Shown here in pieces: positions 31,943-44,691 of a DNA stretch of 64,000 nucleotides. The DNA is from Polyporus tsugae. Lineage: Eukaryota > Basidiomycota > Agaricomycetes > Polyporales > Polyporaceae. A model generated the notes under the pieces. It did no database searches, was not told the DNA's origin, and saw nothing but the letters and a program-made list of their open reading frames with translations. A program made the position numbers and the translations under genes. How positions within the stretch are numbered: position 1 is the first letter of the stretch; every line of letters begins with the position of its first letter. Location of the stretch: assembly GCA_024305745.1 (NCBI GenBank), contig JAHRBS010000005.1, positions 1,612,001 to 1,676,000 of the forward strand, written 5' to 3'.

Positions 31943-33989
31943 ATGCCCGACTCGGACGTGCCGCGCGCCGAGACTGATGTACAGCGGCCGCCTCCCGCTA
32001 TGTTCGACTATGATCAGTCGGGTGGTGCGATGACCTCTATGGTCTTCCAAGTGAGTATTGGCGGCATCAGCGATACTTCGGACCACTCACTCAAGGCACG
32101 GATGACAGGAACCTTTCTCATTCTCCACCACAGAGCTTAGGTTTAGTGTCCCAGGCGGCAGCGCGTCTGTAATTCCCGTGAGTAATGGACTGATGTTAGA
32201 TGTTGCGTTTATTAACAGCGTGCGACTCGGATGCAGGATCTCTCGCTACTCGGAGCGTGCTCTAGGACTCCGGTTCAGGCTGGCCATGACCCCCTCACGG
32301 GGTTTGGCCTCTCTGACCAATTCCCTACCATGTCAGGTCAGCCCGCAGAAGGTTCGTTGATGAACGAGCTGTACAACGGACTTGCACCTGCTGGTGGGCC
32401 CGGAGCGAACTTCAACAATGGATTTGCGCCGAGCCCGGTTGGTATCAGTGGCTTCGCGGAAGCTGTGGACTTTGGTGGACAACGCACTCCTTATGCAATC
32501 ACCGGGGAACAGCTTGGCTACGGGGCTCAATACAACAAGACTGGTCAGTAGGAGTTTACATGTACTGGGACCGGGAACGTGATTGACTCACCCAAATTGT
32601 CACTAGCTGGAAACTGTGGTGGTCCAGTCACAGTCGAGCAGCTTCAGCACCAGATGAAGTTGATGCACGATCAGTTTCAACAGGATTTGAACAAGCTGAG
32701 CAAGGAGGTTGATGTGGAACGTACCACGTGCCGGAAGGCAGAGGAAGAGCTTCTGAGGAAGCACAAGATCTTGCTCCCTCGCAATGTACTCGTAAGCCCA
32801 GGGTGATGCAAACACAGAGTGAAAATGCTCACCTGCGATACAGGATATCATTCACGAGACCAGTCGTAACATGTTTGGTTGCTTTGAGAAGGTCCTGTAC
32901 ACCGATGATCCTGATGAGGTCGCGTCCTGGGATCTACCGGCACCGTTAGCTCCTGGCGAAGAGCGACGACTTGCACCTGACGGCGAAGGCCATCTCCACA
33001 ACCTGGACTGAACAGGGCCGGTGACATCAAAGACAAACGATGAGTACATCAGGGCAGTCGTGGAACAGATCAAACTTACAAGTGCTTCCGGTGCGTCCTG
33101 TAGTCCCACTTGTGTCTTGGGTTCGGGCTGATTTAAGTGATGGTATCCTAGCATTTGACAGGACAATCGTCACTGATAGTGTCCTGAAACAGGCAGTGTG
33201 CACATACCTGAAGTCGCTGAAGCGGGTGTGGAGGTTCCACCTGAACGAAGAGGGTCATCAGCGAGACGAGCAGAAGAAGAGTTACAACCGACGTCGTCGA
33301 CGCCGGATTGCTGTGCGTACCACTGGAGACTCAGGCTTATACAAGTTCTAATCATTCAGCTCCAACAGAAGGCAAAGGCTCGTCGAACCGCAATTGTCCC
33401 GCTTCGTAAGCTTCTTGGCTACACAAAGACCGAAGGTATAGAAGACCTTGTCAACACCGATGCTGTAAGCTCGGAACGTTCCGACTCAGACGTTCAAGAC
33501 GAGCAAACGACATCGTGTCAACCACCCAGTCTGAGCGTGCACGAGATTGTCTGGACATGCCAAGAGGTGTGTGTGAGCCCTATATGACTGGCAATCATGA
33601 AGTGGCTTATACATACTGCGTCATAGGTTAAAGACATCCACAAAGTCCTAGACAAGATTTCGCAGGTGCTTCCGAGACAGAGGAACAAAAACTCACCTAT
33701 TTTGTCTCCCGAGAATGACGGCATCGACTTCACCGCAGACGAAACAGCCCAATTCTTAAAGGTCGTCCTCCAGACGATCGCGCATCGTAAGCGGAAGGCA
33801 CACGCCAAATATCTGTGCACGCAGGGCAGCCAGGATAGACGTGTTCGTCCTGGATTACTGAGGAAGGGTATCCTGTATAAGGAGAGCGTCAGGCGCGATT
33901 GGGCGGTTGAGGACAGCACGAACCACGCAGTCTCCGCGCCAACACATTTCACTATCTTCAATGCCCAGATGCCGAAGGAGCTTCTGTAG
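31943..33989 (+). pseudogene. Unknown coiled-coil gene with one nonsense codon
   Basis: I do not recognise the family. Likely start MPDSDVPRAETDVQRPP at 31943; the splicing of the next ~200 bp is unclear. A low-complexity Gly/Pro/Asn region follows (32240-32550). Next come a coiled-coil (LQHQMKLMHDQFQQDLNKLS, about 32642-32760), an acidic segment (CFEKVLYTDDPDEVASWDLP), a very basic stretch (KKSYNRRRRRR near 33275-33305), and a C-terminal domain ending FNAQMPKELL at 33989. A single TGA near 33010 interrupts an otherwise open exon (HNLD, stop, TGPVTSK) where TGG would restore it. So the gene is a young pseudogene, a variant allele, or contains a sequence error. The basic region hints at nucleic-acid binding. 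Confidence 0.55.
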
Positions 33990-34260
33990 ACTTCAAGTTG
34001 GATAGCCTATATGTCTGTTAGTACGGCGCAACGCCAAAGCTAATGTATACGAAACTAATCCCAACTCAATCCAAAGCAACAAATGCAACGCGCAATTTGA
34101 TGCAATTCCATGGGTGCTACAAGACCAGTGGGCTTATCCTACGCGCCCTCGTTCGGGGGCGTCCGAGAGTGGCTCGCCACGTGGGGGCGCGCTTACGTCG
34201 GTCGGGCCAAACAACCCTTATCAACCTGGTCTCGCTCCGGCTCGTTTGGCCGCTGTACAT

Positions 34261-34286
34261 TAGGTTGTTTAGCCCTGAACAACCTA
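34261..34286. repeat. Perfect hairpin with 9-bp stem
   Basis: TAGGTTGTT and its reverse complement AACAACCTA flank an 8-base loop. The hairpin includes an inverted copy of the TTGTTCAGGG motif found upstream of the coiled-coil gene. Confidence 0.5.
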
Positions 34287-34386
34287 ACGTCGCCTGGTCC
34301 ACGCAACTCTATCTCTCGCCCTTTACCGACCTCAAACGAGGTTATCTCGAGTCTTGAACGACTCTGTACACAACACCTCCCTTCAC

Positions 34387-34410
34387 GTTGTTCGGGGCGG
34401 ACGAGGTTCA
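34387..34410 (+). repeat. Direct repeat, right copy, flanking the coiled-coil gene
   Basis: Partner of 31247-31270 (GTTGTTCGGGGCGGACGAGG and following bases). It lies 30 bp before block copy 3 begins. Confidence 0.35.
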
Positions 34411-34439
34411 TGGAAAACGCAGTGAATCTTGTTCGTGAC

Positions 34440-35439
34440 TGACTGCAAGGGCTCGCAGGAGCCTACCATTCCCAATCGCATTAGTGCGGACAGCTTCGCG
34501 GATTGCGACCGTCTTCGCCTCCCCCGGACGTCCCACTGTTGCCACTGTCAAGGTCGCTCACGTGCAACACTACGCCGCGCAAGTTGAATGAGAGTTCAAA
34601 CGTTCATCCAAGCCCTTAGCCGTGCTCGTCGTAAGTTATAATCACTCGGAATAACCCCGACGCGCTCTTCAGCGTTCCACGCCCGCTCCCGTGCTAGGAC
34701 CCGGCACGGACCCAGTGGCCAGAAGTTCCCGGGCCACCGCACGAACTTGCCCGGCGCGCGAGTCCGCGCGCACTTCTACTCCACTTCCGCGATCAGCAGC
34801 TCGGATCATATTGTCCCGCTGCCCCTCTCGCTCCTGTGTTGCCTCTACTTCGGCAAGGTACTTCGGCAAGGAGCTGCGCCCGTCGACGTTCGTCAACCGG
34901 ACCAACTTCCCCCTCGATCCGGCGCGGTACGACTTACTCCAGGGCAAAGACGATGACAGTCCGCCGAAAGGCGAAGTTGTGGCGGAGATGGGCGAGATGC
35001 TCGCTCTGATTCACTGACAGGCAGGATACGACGCGCGGGACGTCGAGTTCGCCATGACGGGTACTCCCGACTCTGCAGCGGTGCGCTGTACGTCATTGAC
35101 TTTATACAGGTGCGTCGACGTCGCTTCGGTCGTGATGCATGATCGCCCTTCCGTTGGCTATGGGATTATAATATGCTCCTCGAGTCGCAAGCACAGGAGC
35201 CCAAGGATTCCAGTCGGTACTAGATGCGCGCGTTCGACAGGGACGAGAGCGACGTGTCCGAGCTCGTCGACGCGTTCTTCGCCAACGACCCGTACTGTCC
35301 ACGCCCGGTCCCGGGTGACGCGCCGTACGAAACCTTCAGGCAGGGGTACATTGGTACATGTCCATCGCAGAGTCGGGAGCACACTACACTGTTCTTGCAA
35401 GTGACCCAGGCGCGTCACACGGAGAGAAGCCCAACTTAG
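34440..35439 (+). pseudogene. DUF3669 pseudogene, copy 3
   Basis: Lacks the start, beginning at GSQEPTIPN. The glycine-loop region is frameshifted, a duplicated CTTCGGCAAG stretch lies near 34850, and a TGA replaces the Trp of the HWHAGYD motif at about 35016. The second exon is open (DRDESDVSELVDAFFANDPY to ARHTERSPT). Convergent with the DUF6533 copy 3. Confidence 0.8.
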
Positions 35440-35824
35440 TGCAGCTGCCTGACCTTAGTGTGCACCGCAACGATCAACATATGCTCTCGACCATGCTGAT
35501 TCTGACCCAATAGTAAGATCTTCATCTCTCGCCAGTGCCAAGCCCAGATCCGAGTTGGCGGCCCTTGGCCAGTGAGGAGGAAAACCAAGTTTGGAGACCA
35601 GCTATCATATGTATATATGTATGTCGTACAAGCAGAGAGATGGAAAACAACGTCATAATAAATACGTGCCAAGAAAGTGTCGAAAGGAAACAAGCCTGAG
35701 GAACCTACACGGACCACTGACCCAGAGGGAGGATACGGCGCTGCCCCTGCACCTATCATCACCGACGGTCAGTCAATAGCAACGTTGAACTAACTGCTCG
35801 CCCATCTGAGTACCTACCTAAGAA

Positions 35825-37699
35825 CTATACGGAGTGTGCCCACTCGGAAAGTTGCTCAGGAGCCGGACTCTGGGAGGATGGCGTCGTCCGAGTCGGTGCC
35901 ACCACATCCATCTCTTGCCATTCCGCTCCGTCGTCGTCGATTGCATCAGGGTCCATCTCCGAGTTGGACAGGGCTGAATCAACGTGAACGGGGTGAGCAA
36001 AGGACGCGATGGAGGCCGGGAGGGAGTCGCTAGGCTGCGCCGCGAACTGGAGAACGTCCCTCGCGGCCATGTGCTCTCGGACTCGAGAGCCCATCTCAGA
36101 ATCGTGATACATCACGGATGCGGGGCTGCTGTCGAATTGGCGAAGCTCGAGCATAAAGCGACACACGAGAATCGAAGTTATGCTGCGAACACGATGGTTT
36201 CTCAGGAAATGAAGTGGATACCAAGGGGCGCGGAGCGGACTCACGGATCGTAGAATTCCGACAGGGCGTCCGCCACATTCAAGATTGTATTTGGAACCTG
36301 GAGCGATGTATGAGTATTTATCGTGGTATGTGTGATCTGCGGTGGAAGGACGTACCGATGCCGTGAGGAAGATGATGCCAAGGACGTACAACGTCGCGAG
36401 AAATCTGCAGATTTTGCGATGAGCCCCAGGAAGCATTGAAGGGTCGCAAGAAGCCAAGCGCACAGGAAATACAGGCTTCCTATTTACACATCATGTCAGC
36501 CAGGAATGCGACGATCCTTGGGACATCTCACCGTTGTAGATGAGGAGAGAACTGATAGTTTTTCCGAGTTTGATGCCTTTCCGCATGTGGTACGACTGGT
36601 AGCTGTACCACCATGTGATGCCGACGACAAGGAGCTCTGCGGCAAGCTGCGATCCCCGCCAAACAGCATTAGCTATAAGTGATAGAAGTGAGTACTCCGG
36701 AAAGATGTATTAATATCTCACACACCACTGGAAAGGGCGATTGTCGGACCGTTAGTGTTGTCAACCAGAATGCTGGCTGTTGAACACACCTGAGAGAGAG
36801 CGGAGATTGCGAGTTCGACATGCTGCAATTGAAGGGACTGGGTAGATTCTCAGGAGCTTGGTAGAGGGATAGAAGCTTTCCCGGGGAAAGTTTTACCAAT
36901 TACCAATAACAACCAGGAGTGACGTCCGAGAGACTCACGAGGTTCATAGCCGTTGGTGGTAGCGCTAAAAGGATGATTACCGCCGTCAACCATTTGTTCC
37001 TGTTCGAGAGTGCGTATGCACGCAAGGCAGAGAATGCTGGAAACCAGTCCGGTTCAACGTCTGAGTATTTTGGGAAGAATCTCAGACGCACCGCTGAACG
37101 CGATCGCGCCCAGTATCTCGAGGGCAGTCTGTGTCCACCCATTGGCCCTACAGCTATTGCGGGGGAGTGGATGTGAGCATAGATCGATCTCCACCCAGTC
37201 GACAACCATCAGCTACCTCTGCATACACAACAATGAGTCTGTTGGAAGGAATAATGGTAGCAACATTGCGTACTAGGTTCGACATCGGATAGGCCGTCGC
37301 AACAGCGAGGAGAGCCTCTATGAGCATCGCGTACCGGCTGAAGGCATACACCAGCGAGGCGCTAGTGACTTTCGAGTGCCAGTTCCAGATGAATCTGACC
37401 TCCTGGCCAAGACACAGGAACCAGTCATAGACGACAATTGCTAGGGAATTGGGTTAGCATCGGGCAATTGGGCAAATGATGTGTGGGACAGCACCACAGG
37501 CAGCATAAACACAGTATACGTCCGTGTACCTATTGTTCAAACGACGGTGTTAGAACTCGTGCGATGGGCATCAATGCCGCTGCTAAACTTACAGAAACGA
37601 TAGATCCTGCGCACTGTCAGGAGCCGCGGACATTTTGTCAAGGGTGGATGCTGTCAAGGGGGGCGAGATTGGAACAGGGTTTCCGTGAGGTAGCGCCAT
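35825..37699 (-). CDS. DUF6533-family multi-pass membrane protein, copy 3
   Basis: The ancestral start is ATG 37633 (MSAAPDSAQDLSF). In this copy the conserved upstream ATG at 37699 is in frame and would add 22 residues beginning MALPHGNPVPIS. The DUF6533 core is AIVVYDWFLCLGQEVRFIWN. Then follow LVYAFSRYAMLIEALLAVAT, VVDWVEIDLCSHPLPRNSC, FSALRAYALSNRNKWLTAVI, a WRGSQLAAELLVVGITWWYS stretch, GSLYFLFLATLYVLGIIF and FMLELRQFDSSPAS. The tail ends AHSV-stop. I found no internal break. Block copies 2 and 3 are closest to each other in orientation and exon content. Confidence 0.75.
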
Positions 37700-38210
37700 G
37701 GTGACACATTTATATGTTGCCTCCGTTCGATATCGCCTGAACAGACGTAGTCATGATTCCCATAAACTATATCTTCTTCGATGTGCTGCCGTCAACATAG
37801 AACAAATGATAATCTGTGAACCAAAACCACACTCGCCGCCCACAGAAGCCAACCTAATCAAGTGTAGCGTCCTCTCAACACTGCGGGCCGCCCTCCCCAT
37901 GTTTCCCGATCCTGTGTTACTCCGGGAGCGCAATCCTTCGCGAAAACGCCCATAGACGTATTCTCCCGACAACTTGAATGATCGTGCCTGAATGTCCAGT
38001 CGAGCTAGGTGTGGAGTACGCAAATTGAACAGGTGACGACGGTGCGGACCTGACTACCTGCCTTGACAAAGTGGTTCGGCAATGACTTTCTTGAGGGAAC
38101 AGAGCGAGTTGCGCTTCCTGTTGGTCGAGCCGTGGAGCTGTGGATATATCAAAGACGGATGGATGGATCCCGCGTCTATCCTCACCTAGGAGACGCCAAT
38201 TATATTGAAC

Positions 38211-38463
38211 ATGACAGTATCCACTGCACCTGAGGCGCGTGGTGTGGTGGCGGTCTGCCGTATCATCGGAGGTGAGGAGCCTGCGAGCGCATCCCAGGAA
38301 GATTAAGCGGCGGTCTCTCGTGAAAGTAGTCTATAAAGAGTAAGCTACAGCCGGAAATGAGGTTTGTTCAGGACTCACTGAGATCGTGGTCGCGACAAAG
38401 CCGCGACAGGTGGTCGCAGTCACGGTTTGGAAGGCACTGGACTCAACGTCCAGGTTTCAGTAA
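38211..38463 (+). CDS. Small conserved unknown protein, block copy 3 (shortened)
   Basis: Same exon 1 (MTVSTAPEARGVVAVCRIIG) and the same acceptor (exon 2 from 38372, GLTEIVVATKPRQVVAVTVW). A TAA at 38461 ends the frame after about 50 aa, compared with 122-128 aa in copies 1 and 5. It is either a shortened product or an early-stage pseudogene. Confidence 0.4.
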
Positions 38464-38846
38464 ATTTCAGTGGCGACACGGGAGGAGGCGCCAAAAGAGG
38501 TTATCTTGACGCCTAATGTCCAGTACAGGAAGGGGAGAAACGTGCACGTTTCAAGTTGAAAGACAACACTGCCGATAGCTGAGAATGTATAGCACATTGT
38601 GTTTCCAGGGCCGCAAGCAGAGAGTATCCGTGAGATGCATGGTCAGTACGACTGAGTTCGATGTACCAGTGACCATACGATACGTAAGCAATTGCAAAAG
38701 GCGAGGGGAAAACATCCATGTAGCGTTCAGCCTACGCAGCAGTAGCAACACATCCAACGTCAGCGTACACAGCCGGACACCAGCAAAGCGAACGTTCCCA
38801 TACCATCATACCATACAAGACCCCAGCGGTCCAACTTCCACCCATC

Positions 38847-40412
38847 CTACTCTCCATTCATCTCAACATCGTCATCCGCGTCCGGACCGCTGACCACCGC
38901 CCCGCTACCCAAATCCTCAGAGTCCGCGAGGAGTGCCTCCGCCGCGGCGCGGATCGACGCAATCTTGCCGCGCATGACCTTGATCGCCTCGGGCAGCAGC
39001 GACTCGGGCGTGTACGGGCCCTCGCTCTCCACGCCGACTGTATCCGTACCTCGTCAGTAAGCGACTCACTGGAAAAGATTGGGGACGAAGGAAGAGAGGG
39101 ACGCACAGATGAACCAGTCGCGAATGCGCTTGAGCTCGACGCAGCCGTCGAACTCCTTATGCCGCAGCACCTCGCGCGACATCGTCTCCATGCGGAGCTT
39201 GCGCTCGTCGATGCAAACCTCCCCGTGCGCGCCGACGGGGACGACGCCCGGGCTGAAGCACTTCGCGAACTTCTCCGCGTGTTCGCGCGGGATAGGTTTT
39301 GATGGGTTTAGGACGACGAGCGGGTGCAGGCGGTACGACGCGGTCGCTGGGGATATATAAGTTCAAAGTCCACCGGCTGCGTCGGTCGGGTGGACGGACG
39401 GACGTACCTACGGCACTCCACTTCGCGTGCTCCTTCCCGAGTCCCTTGAGTGCGTGCATCTCGATCTCGAGGATCTGCTCCGGCGCCAGCTTTGCGAGGG
39501 CGATGTCCTTGTTCGTCGCCGCTGGCGGATTCGAGGCAAAGACGGCGGCCTGCTCGCCCTGTGGCTCCCAGACGAGGTCTCCGGTCGTCACAACATCGTG
39601 GATGATCTGGGGGGCGTCTTTTGGCGCCTTTTTTGCACGCTCGCACTTTACGTTGAGCCTTTTGCGGGCGAGGTTAGAGGATGGAGGAGAGTATAACGAG
39701 AGAGAGGGACGTACTTGAATACGAGAGTGTTCCGGTCCGTGGGCATTCCTCCTGGGGGTCGGAACTCGAATAGTCGGGGGTCGAGATTTAAAGGGATGAG
39801 ACCTAAACGGTGTGATAGGATTTCGTCGTGTATTACGGAGGTGTTGTTGAATACGAAGACGTCCTCTATTGCGATTGTAGGGACCTAGGTGGCAGTCAGC
39901 AATGGCCGTCGTAAGTGTAGGGCAAGGTGTCTTCGGCTATGGCGGGAGAAGCATCATGCAGCTCGACGCGCGAGTAGAACCGTACGCATAGCTCCAGTAC
40001 TATCCTTCCTTCCATTTTCGGGCACTTCCTCCCCAGCCCTACGCCCTCGTCGCGAGCTGAACGGACTATGGAACTGAACGGGCTCACCTCAGCGATCAAT
40101 ATCCGACGGAATGCGTTCGCAATCGACGCATCCACTCCGACCAAGTCAAACTCTACGGATCGTTGTGACAACCTCTTCACCGATACTCTCAGGTTCTGTC
40201 AATGTGACCTTCTTCAGAAACCAACCTACACAGAGCCTCCGGCGCGCGCGTACCTCCTTGAATTTTGCGAGACTCCAGCTATGGTCCTCATCAGAATAGT
40301 GTCCGGGAAATTCGGTATTTGAGACATCTGAGACGTGCTCTCGATGCACGCCAACATGGCGTCGGGGGTTGAAGACAGAGGGCGGGAGGTGGGAAGAGGA
40401 AGAGGACGCCAT
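38847..40412 (-). CDS. RPC40: RNA polymerases I and III subunit AC40 (RPAC1), intact copy
   Basis: Six exons on the minus strand (40254-40412, 40088-40195, 39715-39884, 39408-39658, 39107-39346, 38847-39037) join in phase to give 372 aa, slightly longer than yeast Rpc40. The alpha-like core is clear: [20 protein letters not shown], then [20 protein letters not shown] with [11 protein letters not shown]. It continues with [32 protein letters not shown] and [20 protein letters not shown], then the C-terminal helix [13 protein letters not shown] with an acidic tail. With AC19 this protein nucleates assembly of RNA polymerases I and III in the nucleus, so it should be essential. It is the only one of five copies with a start codon, all exons and no break. 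Confidence 0.92.
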
Positions 40413-40430
40413 TCTCGAGTCTCAGGCTGT

Positions 40431-41100
40431 CCGCGGTGCAAATTGACTTTCTTTGCCGGCGAAAATGTTGATAAGTCTGTATTTGGAGTTAGCCTATCCC
40501 AATGGGTAATTTGATAAGTGAAATATGGGCGCTCTCGTGGAAACCGGAGCTCTTTGCGTCTGCCCACTGACCTACCTTTACATATTCGATAGAGCCCTTC
40601 TTGTCCTCTACTCTATTATGATTCTCTTGGGATCGTCGTCTGTGTGGAAGCCACTCGTTTTCCCTCAAGAGGTCTCACCATGGAATTGCGATCGACCCCC
40701 ACACACGGGGTTGTGGCCGCTGGTACGATGATGGGACCCTTCGCTTTCAGTGTCGGTTGCATGCAGGTGTGGATCCCCCGGTACTTCTGTGTGGCTCTGG
40801 CTCTTCTGTTGCACGAGGCGGCCCCGATCTCAGAGTGGAAGGGCAGGTTCCTTCACAGCACTTCCCTTGGGGACTCTTTGATCGTCTTTGCTTTGGTTTG
40901 GCTTCAAAACGTGCATCCTCGTTCCCCCAAAAGCGAACTCATTTCCTAGGCAAGTAATGCGTTTCCCGAAAACCGCTCACAAACAGACCGCCCGCTTTGT
41001 GCCTGTCGCTCTCTCTTCGGTGTGCGTCCTTGGAACTTAAATAGAGCCGCGGAGCCATGGGTCTGGCAGCGCAACCTGCCCTTCGTACCCCACCAGCGGT
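40431..41100. other. Intergenic region between RPC40 and helicase 1
   Basis: The left part should hold the RPC40 promoter and the right part the helicase promoter (an AT-rich TTAAATAG at about 41037 is a candidate TATA element). Short frames occur but none has support. Confidence 0.4.
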
Positions 41101-44002
41101 ATGCCCACGTTCACCCAGAACGTCGTCCCCGGCCTTCCCGCCGCTGTCCCCGTCAGGCGACTCAAAGCCGACTCTTGTCTCGCTCTCATCGACCAGCTCG
41201 GTCTCTCGTTGCAGACTGACACTAGCAACCCTGTTCCGCTGGCCGTCTCGTTTAGGCTAAAGAAAAACGGGGTCATCGAGGCTCTCTCGCTCGCGACCCC
41301 CACCTCCGTGTTCCAGGTCACAGTCTCTGGCCATGAATCTCACCGCGCCCTCGCGTCTGTCCTCAGGCACCCGAACTACCTCTTCGTTGCGTTTGACATG
41401 GCCCGCGCCGCGCTCCTCATCCACCGCCAGTTCGCCGTCCATACCCGCGGCGTCGACCTGACCACCCTCCCGTGCAAGACCTCCTCGGCAGGCAAAATGC
41501 AGCATCCCGCCGTTAGGCTCGCGCAAGAGCTCCTGCCCAACCCAGTCTATGGCCAAGGGATATGCGCACTGTTCTACCGCAACTCGAACAAGGATCTCTG
41601 TCTTCGCGCCTGGCTCTCCGCATGGTGCGTTTCGCCCAAATATCGCTTTACGTATGCGCGTTCTTACACCATCATAGCATCGCAAGTAGAAGCATCACGG
41701 CGATCGAGCAAGCACTCAAGGTCGACACGCGCAACCTGTCCGGTCCCCAGCTAGCGTGTCTCTCCCAGCTCGTGCTCAACGTCGAGCTCCTCGACGGTGA
41801 GCGGCCGAGCCGCATGGAGAACGACTTCGAGAAGATTTGCGTGAACGCCCAGGGCAACGTCACCCTGCGCAACGCCCGCTTCAAGACGAAGGTCCGCGAG
41901 AGTGGCCAGGTATGTGTTTCACAGACGGGCCTATCCTTCTGCCCGATCTTCTGCGATTCTGCGATTCTGAGCTCACGGGCTAACGGATGAGCAGACAGTC
42001 GTGTACATCGACGGAGGGAAGGTGAAAGCGCTGGCGACTGGGGCGAAGGGTAAGGAGACGACGCTCAAGCTCCTCAAGGGCAAGCTCCCGGATAAAGTGA
42101 AGAAGGTGTGCGTGGTTGGGCGCGAGGAACCGACGAGTGCCGAGGGCGCGCGCGATGGGTTCGTGCTAAGCGTCCTGCAAGGCGTCCAATCGATGGACGA
42201 TTCGCCGTTCGTGCGGATGCTGTGGTTCCCGCCGAGCAAGCCTAAGGCTGGACATCTAAAGAAGACGAAGACAAACGCTGGGATGGAGCAGGACGTGCAG
42301 ATCACGACGCCGTCGTTCCAGAAGCTGAATCCGTCTCAGCAGGCGGTCGTGAGAGCTATGGCAGGGAAGCTGGTGTCGCTTGTCATCGTGCACGGTGCGT
42401 GTCGACTTTCGCGTTTCGACGGCGATAAGGGCTCATATGATACGATCGGGGTCGTGCCGTGCAGGGCCTCCTGGGACTGGGAAGACAAGTACGATTGCTG
42501 CCGCGCTCGAGCACTGGGAGAAGCACCGGGAGCCGGCGTGGGTCATCGCCCACTCGAACGTCGGAGTCAAGAACATCGCCGAGAGCCTCGTGAAGCGCAA
42601 CATCGACTTCAAAATCATCGTGTCTCAGGACTTCTACTATGAGTGGTACCACCGTCCATTCCTTGGTCTCTGTGATGCATGTCTCTGATAAGGGCTGTCT
42701 GCGCACCATAGGCATGAGCACCATTATGTCGACATCACCAGCCATCTCATCCAGTCGGATAAGCTGTCTCATGGACTGAGGGACATCAAGGATCTCATCA
42801 AAAAGTCGAAGATCATCTTGTGCACGCTCTCGATGCTATCGACCCCGACCATGGCTTCGTATGGTGTATTCAAGCTGGTCCCCGTCGAACGGCTCATTGT
42901 AGACGAGGCGTCTCAAATCGACACCTTTGAGTTCATGGTGCGTGCACTTACCCCCGGCAACTTTGCATATTGTTTACCATGGCGGTACGGTAGCATGTCT
43001 TCCACAAGTTTACGAAGTCTATCCGCAAGGTGTGCATGTTCGGGGACCCGAATCAACGTACGTCTGCCCCTTCATGGCTAAATTAGGGCTGCTCATCTCA
43101 CATCTCATGTTCCTGCCAAGTGCCGCCTTTCGGGAAGGAGACGGCACCGAAGATGAAGACCATATTCGATTTTGCGCAGTTCCACGAGGCGTCGTACTTC
43201 CTCGACACGCAGTGTAAGCCCTCAACCTCCTGCCCTCTCTTCTTTCCCTCACCCGCTGTCGAAGATCGCATGCCGGTCCCTCTGGGGGAGTTCATATCCA
43301 AGCACGTGTACGACTCAAAACTGAAGTCTGAGCACGCCATAACGGCGCACACCTGCGTCAAATTTGTCGACGTCCGAAAAGGGACAGAAGCTGCTGCGGG
43401 GTCCAGTTGGAAGGTGCGTCTTCCTTCGATCATCACCGGCGACGTCCAGCAAACTGATGACCCTCGTACACCCGAAGAATATGGAAGAGGTGCACACCAT
43501 CGTCAACCTGGTAAAGAAGTACTACAAGGACGACAAAAAGGTCTGCATCATCACCCCATACGACGGACAGCGCGCGGCGATCGTCGCTGCGCTCAAGACC
43601 GCGAACCTACCGTCCTCGAACGTCTACAACGTCGACAGCTATCAGGGTAAGTACATATGTTCTTCTTTCGCCTCACACGTCACCCCCGGCCCATGCCGGC
43701 TATCTGACTACGGAATGCTTGACACAGGCCACGAGGCGCCCTTCGTGATCGTCTCCGTCGTGCGCACGTCGGCACCGGGCTTCCTCAGGTCGCTGAACCG
43801 CATGAACGTGATGCTGACGCGGTGCCAGGCGGGGATGGTCCTCGTCACCAGCCGGGCGTTCCTCTGCGGTCCCGCGCACCAGACGCTGCTGGGGAGGCTC
43901 GCGGAACACTGGGGCGTCCTGTCTGGCGCTGACGTTACCTGGGTCGACGCGATGAGAGTCGCGGACGGGAAGGCACGGTTGCCGGGTGCCGGACAAGGCT
44001 AA
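41101..44002 (+). CDS. UPF1-like superfamily 1 helicase with exonuclease-like N-terminus
   Basis: About ten exons, roughly 770 aa. All SF1B helicase motifs are readable: Walker A HGPPGTGKTSTIA (exon from about 42466), WVIAHSNVGVKNIAE, DEASQIDTFEF (about 42900), CMFGDPNQLPPFGKE, FLDTQYRMPVPLGEF, ITPYDGQRAAI, YNVDSYQGHE, and SLNRMNVMLTR. Such enzymes unwind RNA or DNA using ATP. The first ~175 residues (RLKKNGVIEALSLATPTSVF, FVAFDMARAALLIHRQ, GVDLTTL) resemble a degenerate DEDD 3'-5' exonuclease fold, but the catalytic acids of the first motif are not seen. That assignment is inference. A second, similar gene follows 690 bp downstream in the same orientation. Confidence 0.85.
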
Positions 44003-44691
44003 ACGGACCAGGACTCGGGAGAAATATCGGAGTGGTCGTGTTCTATTCTTGGTGTTTCGTGAGGACGTTGTTGCCGCGTTTTCGCTGTCGTGTAAGTGCA
44101 TGGTCCTTGGCTGCTTTGCACCCACCTCGCTCCCCAGTGCTGTTTGACGAAGGTCGGCTGTTTTTTATGTATAAATGTCACGGTATCCAAGATATGGATG
44201 ATCGTGTGTCGTGAGGCGTCCAGACCTAATGTGATCGATCCTCGTGTCTCACGATTATCCATTCGGGCGAGGGTACGAACACACCGTTGTTCGTTCGTAC
44301 CTTCGACTCGTCCGTCCTGAGTAACCACTCCCGAGGCGTCATTCCGTCCTCACCACCAGTGACTTTACGATCACTGATGTTCTAAACTCAAGCTCATGGT
44401 AACCCGGTAACAAATGACGCCGCTCCTCCTTGTTCGGCACATAGGGGTCGTGTGCCAGAAAAGGTGCGTCGCCTGCCTTTCTGACGGTGAAAACCATTCT
44501 GACGAGTTGGCCATGTCCCCGTAAGCAGAGCTGCGACGCGCCTAAACGGAAAACCTTGGACTTCTTCTCGTAGCATTCCTGTCGCCAGCGCTGTCAACCA
44601 CATAATGCGATGAACGAACCTTATACCCCCGGGCGCGGTGGTAATCGCGACATCCTCGCCTCCCCGTCGTGCCACCTTCTACCACACCACC
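44003..44691. other. Intergenic region between tandem helicases
   Basis: Contains the 3' flank of helicase 1 and the presumed promoter of helicase 2 (TTATACCCC at about 44622, 70 bp before the ATG). No gene is supported. Confidence 0.45.

Larger units (their letters stand above)
34437..40430 (-). repeat. RPC40-DUF6533-DUF3669 block, copy 3 (inverted)
   Basis: Same order as copy 2: DUF3669 pseudogene (+), DUF6533 (-), small gene (+), RPC40 (-). It is the only block with a complete RPC40 gene, so it is the best candidate for the original locus on the RPC40 side. Confidence 0.85.

Noticed and set aside
38800..40430. Bacterial-type RNA polymerase alpha or AC19 identity for the RPC40 genes
   Set aside because: Length, the HRLGLIPL region, the [14 protein letters not shown] region and the long C-terminal helix with acidic tail match AC40/RPAC1, not the shorter AC19 or bacterial alpha.
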